Below, piece after piece: positions 20,853 to 32,350 of a stretch of 64,000 bases of DNA. The position numbers and the translations under genes are program-made. Position 1 is the stretch's first letter; every line of letters starts with the position of its first letter. The stretch comes from Ligustrum vulgare (lineage: Eukaryota > Streptophyta > Magnoliopsida > Lamiales > Oleaceae): contig OY743176.1 of NCBI GenBank assembly GCA_963555705.1, positions 37,680,497 to 37,744,496 on the forward strand, given 5' to 3'. The notes beneath the pieces are model-generated. The model was not told the origin of the DNA. It saw only the letters and a list, made by a program, of their open reading frames with translations, and searched no databases.

Positions 20853-21662
20853 ATGAAATTAGAATCTTCAGAAGAAAGTGAATCTAATGAATCTAGCGAA
20901 GAAGAATATTTATATATAAATATGATTAGACAAATTAATGAAGAAGGTACATCTAAAGAATATGAATAACAATTAGAAGAAAATGAAGAACAACTAAATG
21001 AAAGATTAATATTTAATCCTAAAATGTATGAAAAGATCTTAAAATCAAAATTAGATGTTGAACCAAAAGAAATATTTAATTTACCATTTTGACAGAAAAA
21101 CAAAGAAATAGCATATGTAGCAAGAAACCATAGTCACCCTATAGACATAAGAGATACTACAGGAAATACATTAATACCTATAATAAATGAAGAAATTATA
21201 AGGCAAGAAATATACCTATTGAATCCTGAACTAAAAGGAAAAATAAAGAACATATATTTAGGAGCCGTACAAATTATAGCAAAAGCCTATTTCAGAGAAG
21301 GAATAGATACACCTATAGAATTCTATATTATGGATGATAGAATTGTAAGTTCAGTACAAGATGCTCTAATAGGAATTGTAACAGGAAACTTAATGTACCA
21401 AAAAGTAAAATTTACAATAAGACCAAATTTCAGCATAAGTATGGGAGAACAAAATAAAAATAAAGCCTTAACATTATTTTACATGTTAAGAGGGATAGAT
21501 ATGGAATCAGGAAGTAAAACTATAAGTTTAACTATTAGAACAATATATGCTTTTACTAGTAAACATGAAGTAAAAATTAAGAATGCTACAAGAACACATA
21601 TAATAGAACCCATATTTCAAAATTTATTAGATACAAACCAGCTAAAGAAAATCCAAGAATGA
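20853..21662 (+). pseudogene. Pararetrovirus movement protein (30K superfamily-like), two stops
   Basis: ATG at 20853, Ser/Glu-rich N-terminus. TAA at 20967-20969 and TGA at 21090-21092 interrupt an otherwise continuous frame. The core (IKNIYLGAVQIIAKAYFREG, then a beta-rich region with MDDRIV and LIGIVTGNLMYQKVKF) resembles plant-virus 30K movement proteins. The last codons overlap the next ORF by four bases (ATGA at 21659-21662). It lies downstream of the capsid gene, which is unlike caulimo- and badnaviruses. Confidence 0.65.
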
Positions 21663-24090
21663 CAATACCAGAAGATATAGAAATAGATTTCAATCAAACT
21701 AGAAGATTAGTAAATATGGATAAACCACAAATAGAATTTGGAAGAAGATCAATTAGCCTAAAAAGAAATACTAGTACAAGATCATTACCTGAAATAGAAA
21801 ATAGAAATGATTCAGAAAAACAAATAATGACAAAAATACATAGAAAAATACCAAGAATGAATCTATCTAAAAGAAATAAGACAAAACAATTTGAAGTTAT
21901 GATAAAAATTAGAATAAATGGAGAATGGAAAGAGCAGAAAGTATTAATAGATACTGGAGCAACTGTATCTCATATAAAAGAAAACATAATAGGAGACTTA
22001 GAACTTAAAGTAACGAATAATTCAATTCAAATACAAGATTATTTTGGAAATATTCATCCCATGGATACTTATGTAGAATTACCAATAAGAATAAATAAAA
22101 GAAATGAAATAATCATAAACATGTACGTAGTGTTTACAGGAAAGGTAAATACAGAATTACTATTAGGAACAGACTTCTTAGAACAATTAAAACCATATTA
22201 CATAAAAGATGATAGAATGCTATTAACAATACAAAATGAGAATCTAGTTATACCAAGGTTATTATGAATAAAATACAAGGAGGGAGAGAACATAAATTAG
22301 CATGCATTGTTTGATACAGGAGCATCATCCTGTTTATTTAAAGAAAATGTATTACTCCCAGAAATGTGGAGCAATAAAAAGGATAATGAAGAAAGAGTAA
22401 TACTTGCAGGATTTGATGGAAGTACAAACCTAATAACTAAAATAAAAAGGAATGTTAAAATACAAATAGGAAAATATGAATTACAAATACCTTATTTATA
22501 TCAATTTGATGATATGCCAGGAGACATATTATTAGGAAATAACTTCATAAAACAATATTATCCAATAACTATTGATCAAAAAGTTATATTTTTATCTACT
22601 CCTTGTCACCATATAGCAATAGCAATAAGAATTAATGATCCTTACTGTAGAGAAAAAATGCCTCATATAGCAGCTCAGCGTGGTGAGGATAGACAAAAAT
22701 TAACACAAACAACACAATTTATGCCTAATAAAAATAGAATAAATCTAGTACAAAAACATTTTGATCAAATTGTAATAAAAAATATTACAGAAAAATTATT
22801 AAAATTATCAGGAGATAATCCTTTGGAAAAATGGCACATAAATAAGCCTATGGCAGAAATTATACTAGAATATGACACTAAGATTATTAGTGTAAAACCA
22901 ATTAAACATACACCAAAAGAATTACCTGAATTTGAAATGCACATAAAAGAAATGCTAGAAAAGAAATTTATTAGAGAATCTAACAGTAAATATAGTAGTC
23001 CATCCTTCATTGTAATAAAACATTCAGAACAGAAAAGAGGAAAATCTAGAATGATAATTAATTATAAAAGGTTAAACACTTATACAAAAGAATTAAAATA
23101 TCCAATACCAAACCAACAGGTATTATTTAACCAAATTAGAGGAAAGAAATATTTCTCTAAATTTGATCTTAAATCAGGATTTTATCATATCATGTTAACT
23201 GAAGAATCTAGACATTTAACAGCTTTTACGGTACCACAAGGATTTTATGAATGGAATGTATTACCTTTTGGATTTAAAAATAGTTCAGGAGAATTCCAAA
23301 GGTACATGGATAAAATATTTAAAGATTATTATCATTTTATTACAGTATATATTGATGATGTTCTTATTTACTTTGAAACAAGACAAGACCACTTAAAACA
23401 TCTAAATATTTTTATAGATATTGTAAGGAATAATGAAATTATATTATCAGCTACAAAAATGGAGATAGCTAAAGAAAAGGTAGAATTTTTGGGATCTATA
23501 ATAAGCCAAGAAGGAATAAAACTCCAAAAACATATTGGTACAAAAATACAAGAATTTGACAATCATATAAAAGATAAAACACAATTACAAAGCTTTTTAG
23601 GACTTGTAAACCAGACTAGGAAATATGTACCTAACCTATCAAAACATTTAATTCCATTACAAAAAAGATTAAAAGGAAAAACTATATGGACGCCTTGGTC
23701 TAAAGACGAAGAAGAAGAAGTACAAAAAATTAAAGACCTTTGTAAAGATTTACCAGAATTAGAATTATCCAAAAAAGAATGTGATTGGATTATAGAAACT
23801 GATGCATGCGAAACAACACGGGAAGCAGTACTTAAATATATTTATCCAAATGAGGATGAGTAAAGGATTGCACAGTATACTAGTGGCAGTTTTACTCAAA
23901 ATTCATAATCAGAACAGATAATACACAAGTCAAATATTGGTTAACTAAAGAAATTGATCAAACTATTGCAAATAAAAGGTTAATTAGATGGCAAGTAGAA
24001 CTTAGTCATTATGATTTTGAAATTATTCATATTAAGGGTACTGACAATGTTATTGCGGATTATTTATCAAGACATGGAAGACATACTTAA
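21659..24090 (+). pseudogene. Pararetrovirus polyprotein: two protease-like domains, reverse transcriptase, RNase H
   Basis: Starts by ATGA overlap at 21659. First aspartic protease motif D-T-G at 21950-21958 with LLLGTDFL as distal motif. TGA at 22265 and TAG at 22298 follow. A second protease-like domain has D-T-G at 22313-22321 and ILLGNNFI. RT runs from about 22880 to 23560, with FSKFDLKSGF, the active site YIDD (23348-23359) and FLGSIISQEG. RNase H starts with IETDAC (an Asp motif) near 23790. A TAA at 23861-23863 and an internal deletion around 23915 remove its middle; the C-terminal part (RTDNTQVKYWL ... GTDNVIADYLSRHG) ends at 24090. There is no integrase, as expected for Caulimoviridae. 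Confidence 0.85.
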
Positions 24091-24523
24091 GAAAATAGAA
24101 GAAATTAACTTGGCCATGGGTCAAATGAATATCAACTATTCAGATCTATTCAACCATGTGAATACTTGCATGGCGCAGATTGTACAAATTAACAGTGAAC
24201 TAGCCTTTTACAAGTCAAGGGTTAATTCTCTTGAGGAAATGTATAAAGGAGGATCCCAATCCTCTCCATTAAAGAATTTATCTGTAGGACTTCCTATTGA
24301 GGAAGAAGTATCTAAAGTATCAATTATTGGAAGTTCATCTTCCAAAGCTTTTAGCAAAACTATTGAACCATCTAAAGAAACTTTTTTAGAAACTGCGAAG
24401 AAACCAGCAGTCGCAACAAAGGAACTATCAGAAAAGGAGAAAGTTATGAAGAAATTAGAGACATTCTTGAAGTATGTGGAGTATCTAAACAAGAGGACAA
24501 AAGAAGGAGATAGTAGACGGTAA
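24074..24523 (+). pseudogene. Pararetrovirus last ORF, 5' part (split by a gypsy element)
   Basis: ATG at 24074 overlaps the RNase H end by 17 bases. The N-terminus is a coiled coil (MEDILKKIEEINLAMGQMNI), followed by a Ser-rich linker and a Lys/Glu-rich helix. Cut near 24507 by retrotransposon LTR sequence; the 3' part is at 31455-32123. Position after RT/RNase H suggests a transactivator/viroplasmin-type gene, but I see no diagnostic motif. Confidence 0.6.
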
Positions 24524-25280
24524 CAATGCAACCCCGACCTCACGACGCAAGAACTATGAGTATATTAAACCCAAAACTCGTTACGATGCGGAGATAAGAA
24601 CCACAAAGGGGGAACGCCACAAAGGTTGTCAAATCCTTTGATAAGTTCAATTTGTTCGACGAGAACACGAAGAAAATATAAGGGAATACCTCACCTTCAA
24701 TATCATTAATCTCAAGAATAAAAGTTGTGTTTTACAATGCTGAATAAAGCCATATTTATAGGCTTAACAAAATAAAGCAACTAAAAATAAACTATAATTC
24801 AACCTAAACTAAAAAGCCAAAAATGCCTAACATTATCTTAAAACACGGAACCTGAGTTACGGCCGTGACTTATGAGTTTACGGTCGTAAGCAAGCTACGG
24901 ACTAAAAATTAAAAACATTTGATACGGCCGTGACAATGACCTTTACGGCCGTAATCAACCTTCTGAAAAAATATAAGTTACAAAATCTTGGGTTACGGCC
25001 GTGAGACATTTTACGGCCGTGACAAAGGTGTTACGGCCGTGATTCCACTTCTGCCTTACTTTCTTGTCCTTCCTTGATCCCAATGCATTGCAATAACTTT
25101 GGCTCCTCTTCCACTTTGTTATGCAACGTAAATGAAGTCCTTGCACTCGGGCACTCGTCCATCCACGCTTGCATGAATCCTTGCATTGCCTGCTTGATTC
25201 TTTTGGCTCTTTGTCTCGTTATTGGTCCTACGGGTACGTGCAACGGGTCAACGCTCATTGAGCCACACCGGAACTCATCA
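24508..25280 (-). repeat. LTR (3', truncated) of minus autonomous element
   Basis: Begins inside U5 (AGATAGTAGACGG) and ends AACTCATCA at 25280. Palindrome copies lie between about 24858 and 25043. The pol tail is encoded from 25280 down to 25031. Confidence 0.85.
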
Positions 25281-25720
25281 TCCCCTCCCTGTTGAAAAGG
25301 ATTCGTCCTCGAATCATCACCTGCATCAAACAGAGAAAGATCAGTAACATTAAAAGAAGTAGACACGTTATACTCACCTGGAAGATCGAGTTTATATGCA
25401 TTCTCATTTATCTTTTCAAGGATCTGAAAAGGTCCATCGCCTCTTGGCTGCAACTTAGACTTTCTTTGGGTTGGAAATCGCTCCTTTCGCAAGTGCACCC
25501 ACACCCAATCACCCGGCTCGAACGTCACTTGCCTCCTACCTTTGTTGGCATGAGTCGCATAACACTCATTTTTCTTTTTAATTTGCCCTTTCACCTTCTC
25601 ATGAAGCTCTTTCACAAGCTTAGCTTTTTTCGCCCCGTCCAAACTGCTCCGTTCATCTGCTACCACATTCTCCTTACCTTGCTTATAGCGCATGACGTAA
25701 GGAAAAGTCTCAATGAATTC
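25031..25720 (-). pseudogene. RNase H end fused to integrase C-terminal region and tail
   Basis: After RYKQGKENVVAD the sequence jumps to ERSSLDGAKKAKLVKELHEK, so the integrase zinc-binding and catalytic domains are deleted, apparently in frame. The C-terminal domain (GDWVWVHLRKERFPTQRK ... LDLPGEYNVSTSFNVTDL), the PPT-encoded DDSRTNPFQQGGDDE and the tail GPITRQRAKRIKQAMQGF follow. The last ~83 codons lie in the 3' LTR. Confidence 0.8.
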
Positions 25721-26690
25721 CATCCAACGGGCGTGTCTTTTGTTTAGCTTACCTTGTCCCTTGAGGTGTTTCAGTGACCCGTGGTCAGTGTGTATGACGA
25801 ATTCCTTTCACCACAGATAGTGCTGCCATGTCTCCAAGGCACGAACAAGAGCATAAAGCTCCTTGTCATAGGTAGGATAATTCAAAACTGCCCCACTCAG
25901 CTTTTCACTTAAAAATGCAAGCGGCCTTTTTTCCTGCATAAGAACGGCTCCAATACCTATTCCTGATGCATCACATTCAATCTCAAAGGTTTGGTTAAAG
26001 TTAGGTAAAGCCAAAACCGGTGCAGAACATAACCTATCCTTGAGCATTTTAAAAGCATTTTCTTGTGCTACCCCCCAATGGAATCCTACACTTTTCTTGA
26101 CTATTTCTGTGAGTGGTGCTGCAAGTGTGCTAAAATCTTTAACAAATCTCCTATAAAACCCAGCCAACCCGTGGAAGCTCCTAACCTCCGTAATACTTTT
26201 GGGAGTTGGCCATTCTTTAATAGTACGAATTTTCTCCTCATCTACCTCAACACCATTAGCACTAACGACAAAACCAAGAAAAATTACATTTTCCATGCAA
26301 AAAGTACACTTTTTAAAATTAGCATATAGTTTTTCTGTTTTCAAAACTTCCAAAACAGATCTTAAATGTTCAATGTGATCACCTAAGTTCTTACTATATA
26401 CCCAAATGTCATCAAAGTATACCACAACGAATTTACCAATGTAAGCATGCAAGACATGATTCATTAATCTCATAAAAGTGCTAGGTGCATTTGAGAGGCC
26501 GAATGGAATAACCATCCATTCATATAAACCATATTTGGTTTTGAAGGCGGTTTTCCATTCATCACCTTCTTTCATACGAATTTGGTGATAACCACTCTTA
26601 AGGTCTATTTTGCTAAAAATACAAGCACCATATAGTTCATCAAGCATGTCATCAAGTCTAGGTATGGGATGACGATACTTTTACCGTAAT
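25720..26690 (-). pseudogene. Reverse transcriptase palm/thumb and RNase H of gypsy element
   Basis: RT motifs: [39 protein letters not shown], active site YFDD (26408-26419), [18 protein letters not shown]. RNase [18 protein letters not shown] and [19 protein letters not shown], where a stop at about 25808 cuts it; HTDHGSLKHLKGQGKLN continues. A frameshift at about 26690 separates this from the RT N-terminus. Confidence 0.85.
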
Positions 26691-27953
26691 ATTGTTGACT
26701 GCTCTACAATCCACGCACATCCTCCAAATCCCATCTTTTTTAGGTACCAACAGAACTGGTACTGCACATGGGCTCATGCTTTCCCGAACATAGCCCTTTT
26801 TCAACAGCTCTTCAACCTGCTTTTGTAGCTCTTTGGTCTCTTCGGGATTGCTCCTATAAGCCGGCCTGTTTGGAATGACTGCTCCTGGCACAAGGTCAAT
26901 CTGGTGTTCAATCCCTCGAATTGGCGGCAGCCCACTAGGAATCTCCTCGGGAAATAAATCTGCAAATTCCTGCAAAAGAGACACAGCTAAACTGGGGAGG
27001 GAGTGGTTAGCTTCATCAAATACAAGGAGAGATTCCTTATACATGAGTAAAATCACTGGTTTGTTTGTAGAAATAGCTTTGGTGATATCACTCTGTTTTG
27101 CGTAGAAGCTCACCTTTATTTTCTCTCTTTTATTTTTACTGGCACTCGTCACACCCTCTCCTTTTTCTGAGATCGTGGTCCCAACTCTCGATTTTTCACA
27201 CAACTCTCCTTTTTCGGGGATCGTGGTCCCGACCCTCTTCTGTTCACTCAACTCTCCTTTTTCCGGGAACGTGGTTCCGACCCTCTTTCTCTCTTCCTCA
27301 CTTTTTAATTTCAATTGGTCTTCATAGACCTGTTGAGGTGATAAAGGCATTAGTTTGATATTTTTCCCATCCTTAGTGAAGGTATACCTATTTTTAAAGC
27401 CATCATGAATAACCTTCCTATCGAATTGCCATGGCCTTCCCAACAAGATGTGCCCCGCATGCATGGGTACCACATCGCAAACCACCCTATCTTCATACTT
27501 CCCAATCGTCAAATCAACCACCACCAGTTTATTCACCTTAATCTCACCCGATTCATTTAACCATTGTAGCTTATATGGCCTAGGGTGTTTTAGTATAGGT
27601 AGGCATAATTTCTCCACTATAGTAGTGCTAGCAACGTTCGCACAACTACCACCATCTATTATCAAACTACACACCTTGTTATTCACAAAGCACCTAGTAT
27701 GAAATATATTTTCTCGCTGCTCACCCGACTCTTCCACCTTAACTTGAGTACTAAGGGCTCTCCTAGTGACAAGTGACTTAGCTACTGCATAGTCCCCATC
27801 ATCATTTTCACTAACATCCTCTAGAGCTGGCATATCCTTATACTCATCCTCCACTTCTCTCTGTTTCTCATCCTCCGAACTTAATACCCCGTCACGCATA
27901 ACCAATATTCGTTTATTTGGACATTGTGAAAAATATGTCCTAAGCCGGAACAT
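26658..27953 (-). pseudogene. Protease and RT N-terminus of gypsy element
   Basis: Frame broken just after the zinc knuckle. Acidic linker, protease with IIDGGSCANVASTTIVEKL and ILLGRPWQF, then a minisatellite-like linker of about 20-residue units (KRVGTTIPEKGELCEKSR), then the RT fingers ([35 protein letters not shown]). The D-G-G-S active-site form is usual for this gypsy clade. Confidence 0.8.
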
Positions 27954-28042
27954 TTAAAACAACGAATATCTCTAGTCCTAGGAGTTTGAGAATCATAAGC
28001 GATTTTACCTTTGTTGGGTTGCTCTACTTTTCCCTTTGGTGC

Positions 28043-29074
28043 CTAAAATTTATTTTTCTGCACAACCCCTTCATTTTTAGAAGTCCCGCTCCATGTAGAC
28101 TTACCAAAAGAATTGGAACTTGTAGAAAATTTGGAAGTTCCCTTCCTTTTTAATTGTTGCTCCACCTTCATGGCCATGTGAAGCATTTCCTCCAAATCGA
28201 TATAATGCTGCAATTCAATAACATTAGCAATATCTCGATTTAAACCATTTAAAAATCTAGCCATGGTTGCCTCGGGGTCTTCCTCTATATTCGCCCTAAT
28301 CATGGCAACTTCCATCTCCATATGGTAATCCTCCACACTCTTACTTCCTTGGGAAAGAGTTTGTAGTTTTTGGTAGAGATCCCTATAGTAATGTCCAGGC
28401 ACAAACAGTTTTTTCATAAGGGCCTTCAACTCATCCCAAGTTTCAATAGGCCTCTCCCCATTTCTCCTTTTACTAATTACCAATTGATCCCACTATACTA
28501 TAGCATAATCAGTAAATTCTACGACTGCCAATTTAACCTTTTTAAATTCGGAATAATTATGAAAATCAAAAACTAATTCTACCCTCTTTTCCCATTCAAA
28601 ATAAACGTCCGGATTACTCCTACCCTAAAACGAGGGAATGGACATTTTAATGTTACCAACATGTCCATCTACATCATTCCTACGATCACGCCTATATCCC
28701 CTATCACGTCTTTCTCCCCGATCTCGTCTCCAACCAACACTAGTAATAGATAATCCACCACTATCCTCATCACTATCAACAACCTCAACACGTTCATTCC
28801 TAGCTCTAAATTGTGGGTTGAAGTCATACCTTAGTGGTCTCCGTAAATTAGGGAAATCGCGCGGTTGTTCCTGACGTGGTTGAACATTTCCCGCACCTCG
28901 TGTCTCCCCCGGATTATTAGCTCTTTCCACATTCACGCCGGATTGTGGACTAGATTTTGCTTCTAACTTGGCATCCAACCTCGCCTCCAGTTTTGCAAAA
29001 CGTTCCTCCACCATTGCCAGCATTTTGAAATCTTGAAGATCATTTTCCGTCGACGAAACTTCCTTCTGTGACAT
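28043..29074 (-). pseudogene. gag of gypsy element (two frames)
   Basis: ATG at 29074 (MSQKEVSSTENDLQDFKML). Arg-rich segment, then a stop at SF*GR near 28625; a stop/frameshift near 28490 (W-D to stop) follows. The second segment (28483-28043) has ETWDELKALMKKLFVPGHYY and EEDPEATMARFLNGLNRDIA. The zinc knuckle near 27960 is frameshifted. Confidence 0.8.
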
Positions 29075-29627
29075 GGTTAGTAAATAAAGGAAAAGAGAAA
29101 AATTTAAATAAAGATCCTCACGTGTTTTTTTTTATCGCTCGTGTATCACTCAATTTGGCTTTTTCCCTCTATTAATCTCACCACTCTGCCTTTTTCCTCT
29201 CTATATCCCATTTTTCCCACGTTCTCAAAGAACCCACCAAACTTGTGACGGATTTGGTCCTTGTGGAATAAATCCCAAAGTGCAAATAAGGAAAGTTGAT
29301 GGAAAATATTGGAATTTAAGAAAAGAAATTATGGAAAAAAGGATAAGGAATTTTATGGAAACAAGGATTTGTTGGAAAGATTTGCCTAAGATTATTTTCT
29401 TGTTCAAATCAACAACTATCTCCTTTTTTTTTTTTTTTTTTTTTTTTTTTGTAATTTTCGGAATTTTTTTTTTTTAATATCCTATTCAACAAGAAAACAG
29501 AAATTGGCAAATCTTGAATTTTCTGGGGAAATTTCAAGAAACAAGAATTAGAATGGAATTTTTTTTTTGAATGATTAATAACTGGAAAGAAAAAGAACTG
29601 GAATACTAAATAATTGGATTTAGAGAC
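29075..29627 (-). other. Leader of minus autonomous element
   Basis: Same leader as at 10404, with a 26-bp T run near 29424. No gene. Confidence 0.7.
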
Positions 29628-29643
29628 AGGCTCTGATACCAGA

Positions 29644-30557
29644 TGATGTGATCCGATACGGGGATCACCAAGAACACGCGGAATTAAACGCCGTAAAGCT
29701 CTAAAATCCAAGATAGTAGACGGTAACAATGCAACCCCGACCTCACGACGCAAGAACTATGAGTATATTAAACCCAAAACCCGTTACGATGCGGAGATAA
29801 GAACTACAAAGGGGGAACGCCACAAAGGTTGTCAAATCCTTTGATAAGTTCAATTTGTTCGACGAGAACGCGAAGAAAATTAAGGGAATATCTCAAGAAT
29901 AAAAGTTGTGTTTTACAGTGCTGAATAAAGCCATATATATAGGCTTAACAAAATAAAGCAACTAAAAATAAACTAGAATCCAACCTAAACTAAAAAGCCA
30001 AAAACGCCTAACATTATCTTAAAACACGGAACCTGAGTTACGGCCGTGACTTATGAGTTTACTGCCGTAAGCAAGCTACGGACTAAAAATTAAAAATATT
30101 TGTTACGGCCGTGACAATGACCTTTACGGCCGTAATCAACCTTCTGAAAAAAATATAAGTTACAAAATCCTGGGTTACGGCCGTGAGACATTTATTACGG
30201 CCGTAGTTCTTCTTCTTCCGTTTACGGCCGTAAGAAGATATGTTACGGCCGTGAAGGCCTTTCTGTCTAAAATCAGCCAATAGCATTTTACTGCCGTGAC
30301 AGAGGTGTTACGGCCGTGATTCTACTTCTGCCTTACTTTCTTGTCCTTCCTTGATCCCAATGCATTGCAATAACTTTGGCTCCTCTTCCACTTTGTTATG
30401 CAACGTAAATGAAGTCCTTGCACTCGGGCACTCGTCCATCCACGCTTGCATGAATCCTTCCATTGCCTGCTTGATTCTTTTGGCTCTTTGTCTCGTTATT
30501 GGTCCTACGGGCACGTGCAACCGGTCAACGCTCGTTGAGCCACTCCGGAACTCATCA
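29644..30557 (-). repeat. LTR (5') of minus autonomous element
   Basis: TGATGTGATCCGATACGGGG to CCGGAACTCATCA, 914 bp. Array copies lie between about 30037 and 30317. Confidence 0.9.
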
Positions 30558-30561
30558 TCGA

Positions 30562-31454
30562 TGATGTGATCCGGAAAAGGGGTCAAAAATGAGAAATCAA
30601 GATACGGGCAATTCAACAATATTCTACATGGAAAAATGAACAAGTTTCGTGTTGGGCTCGAGTCGAGATTCAAATCACGTCAACGGATCAGAAAATCAGA
30701 AAATTGGGCAGAAGATGTGTTACTGCTGTAACATTGTTTCTCACGGCCGTAACTTATGGATTTCACGGCCACATCACATTCCTCACGGCCGTAAATGAAA
30801 ATTGGTATTTTTGTTCAGAAGGATATTTACGGCCGTAACATCAATCTTCACGGGCGTAACTAATATGGTGATATTTTGATCAGAGAAGGAGTTACGGCCG
30901 TAAGTCCGACTTTTACGGCCGTAAGCGGTGCAAATCAGATTTTTCGGGATTTTAGTATTTCAGTTGATTTGTATTTCCTTTATTGGTTTTTAATTCTTTT
31001 TCTAATTTTGGTAATTTTGGTTATTTTGGTTATTTTAGTTATTTTAGCTATTTTAGCCTAATTAGAATTTTATTAAGAGTCAGTTAGCGATTAGGTTTTA
31101 TTTTACCTATTTATATGCTTTTCCATTCAATGTAAAAACAGAATACTTTTGATGAATAAAATTATTGAGTGTTTTTACTCTCTCTAAAGGTGAGGATTTT
31201 CCCTTTAAACATCGAACTTATCAAGATTGAAATCTTGTGGCGTTCAAATTAATTGAACTTATCAAGGATCTGGACATTCCTCCCCCTTTGTGGTTCTTAT
31301 CTCCGCATTGTAACGGGTCTCGGGTTTAATATACCCCTGGTTCTTGCGTCGTGAGGTCGGGGTTGCATTGTTATCTTCCGTTCCAACCTGGATTCGGAAA
31401 TTCCAAGCGTTATTCCGCGAGCTACGACGAGGACCCCCTCCCGGGTTCTTATCA
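30562..31454 (+). repeat. Solo LTR, family A/B type, plus strand
   Basis: TGATGTGATCCGG to CCCGGGTTCTTATCA, 893 bp. Palindrome array about 30730-30930, TATTTATATGC box near 31108, ATGAATAAA near 31152. It abuts the previous LTR head-to-head with TCGA (30558-30561) between. Viral ORF sequence starts at 31455. Confidence 0.85.
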
Positions 31455-32123
31455 GAATGGCTAAGGACAATTAGCCATCAAAAAATCAATAAAGCAATTA
31501 TTTTTCCAGGAGAAGAACCAAGAACAGTCAGGGGACTGTTTGACCAAGGACTTATTCAGTGCATCTACCCTAGCAAGGATATGAAGGAAATATCATTATT
31601 ACCTAATTCTATCAAGGCAGCAGTTAAAAAATATTTTGGAATTACCAAAGCTGAAAAGATCTATGTCAGGATTTACTCAGCCATTCCAGAATTTATTGAT
31701 GAAGAATTTCTAAGGGCAGAACATATTGTAAAACTTGGAGTAACTAGCAAAGCTATTCTTTCAGAACCAGAAATAAAACCATTTAACAAAGAGGAACAGA
31801 TACTAGCTATTCCAGAAAAAAGGGCACTGGGATTTAGAGTAATGTATACCGAATTAAGGGATACCCTTACACAAACTAATGTTTGGGTATATGAATCTAA
31901 TGATGACAAATTATTTATTTACAGTATTGGAAGAATTAATCAAGTTAATTGTCAATTATGGAAATTAAGAGAATATGCTGAGAATATACTTGTCAGCAAT
32001 TTGGATCTTAGCAAAGGAGTCTATGAATATCTACATCACCTAATGGAGGTAGAAACGGGTCACAAATGTAATAATTGTGGGGACCTACTCAACTATAATG
32101 AAGATGAAGCCTACCTTGTCTAA
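31455..32123 (+). pseudogene. Pararetrovirus last ORF, 3' part
   Basis: The frame from EWLRTISHQKINKAIIFPGE to ENDEAYLV-like end (actual last residues NYNEDEAYLV) is open for 222 codons. It continues the gene begun at 24074. Motifs visible: LRDTLTQTNVWVYESNDDKL and a CNNC pair near the C-terminus. The frame upstream of 31455 is LTR sequence, so it cannot be expressed as a normal gene. Likely the transactivator-type protein by position only. Confidence 0.6.
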
Positions 32124-32284
32124 ACATGAATTATTCAAGGCATGGGGGACCAGACCCATGTGAAACTTTAGAAAAGCAGCAAAAATTATTGAAACTTTTG
32201 CTTTACTTTATGTACTTTAAATCTTAGCCAAGTATGTAAAAGATAGGGAATATTATCTTGTTCCCCAGCTTTGCTTTTACCAAC

Positions 32285-32348
32285 TATAAAAGGAGGATTC
32301 TCTCCTCGTTGTAAGCATCCGAAAATCATTCTAGTTTTCAGCAATAAA
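32285..32348 (+). promoter_or_regulatory. Pararetrovirus pregenomic-RNA promoter and poly(A) signal
   Basis: TATAAAAGGAGG at 32285, about 160 bp after the last viral stop. An AATAAA at 32343-32348 is suitably placed for the terminal redundancy of a caulimovirid transcript. This is where 35S-type promoters sit relative to the last ORF. Confidence 0.65.
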
Positions 32349-32350
32349 AA

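Larger units (their letters stand above)
24508..30557 (-). mobile_element. Autonomous Ty3/gypsy element (CRM-like), minus strand, decayed
   Basis: 5' LTR 29644-30557, primer-site complement 29630-29641, gag 29074-28043, protease/RT/RNase H 27960-25700, integrase C-terminus to 25281, polypurine tract 25281-25294, 3' LTR 24508-25280. The 3' LTR lacks its outer ~75 bp. Most of integrase is deleted. It interrupts the pararetrovirus last ORF. Because the 3' LTR end is lost, no target duplication can be recognised. Confidence 0.9.

Noticed and set aside
24524..31454. Target duplication around the whole insertion in the viral ORF
   Set aside because: Flanks (24500-24507 and 31455-31462) share no convincing 5-bp repeat; the left LTR has lost its end.
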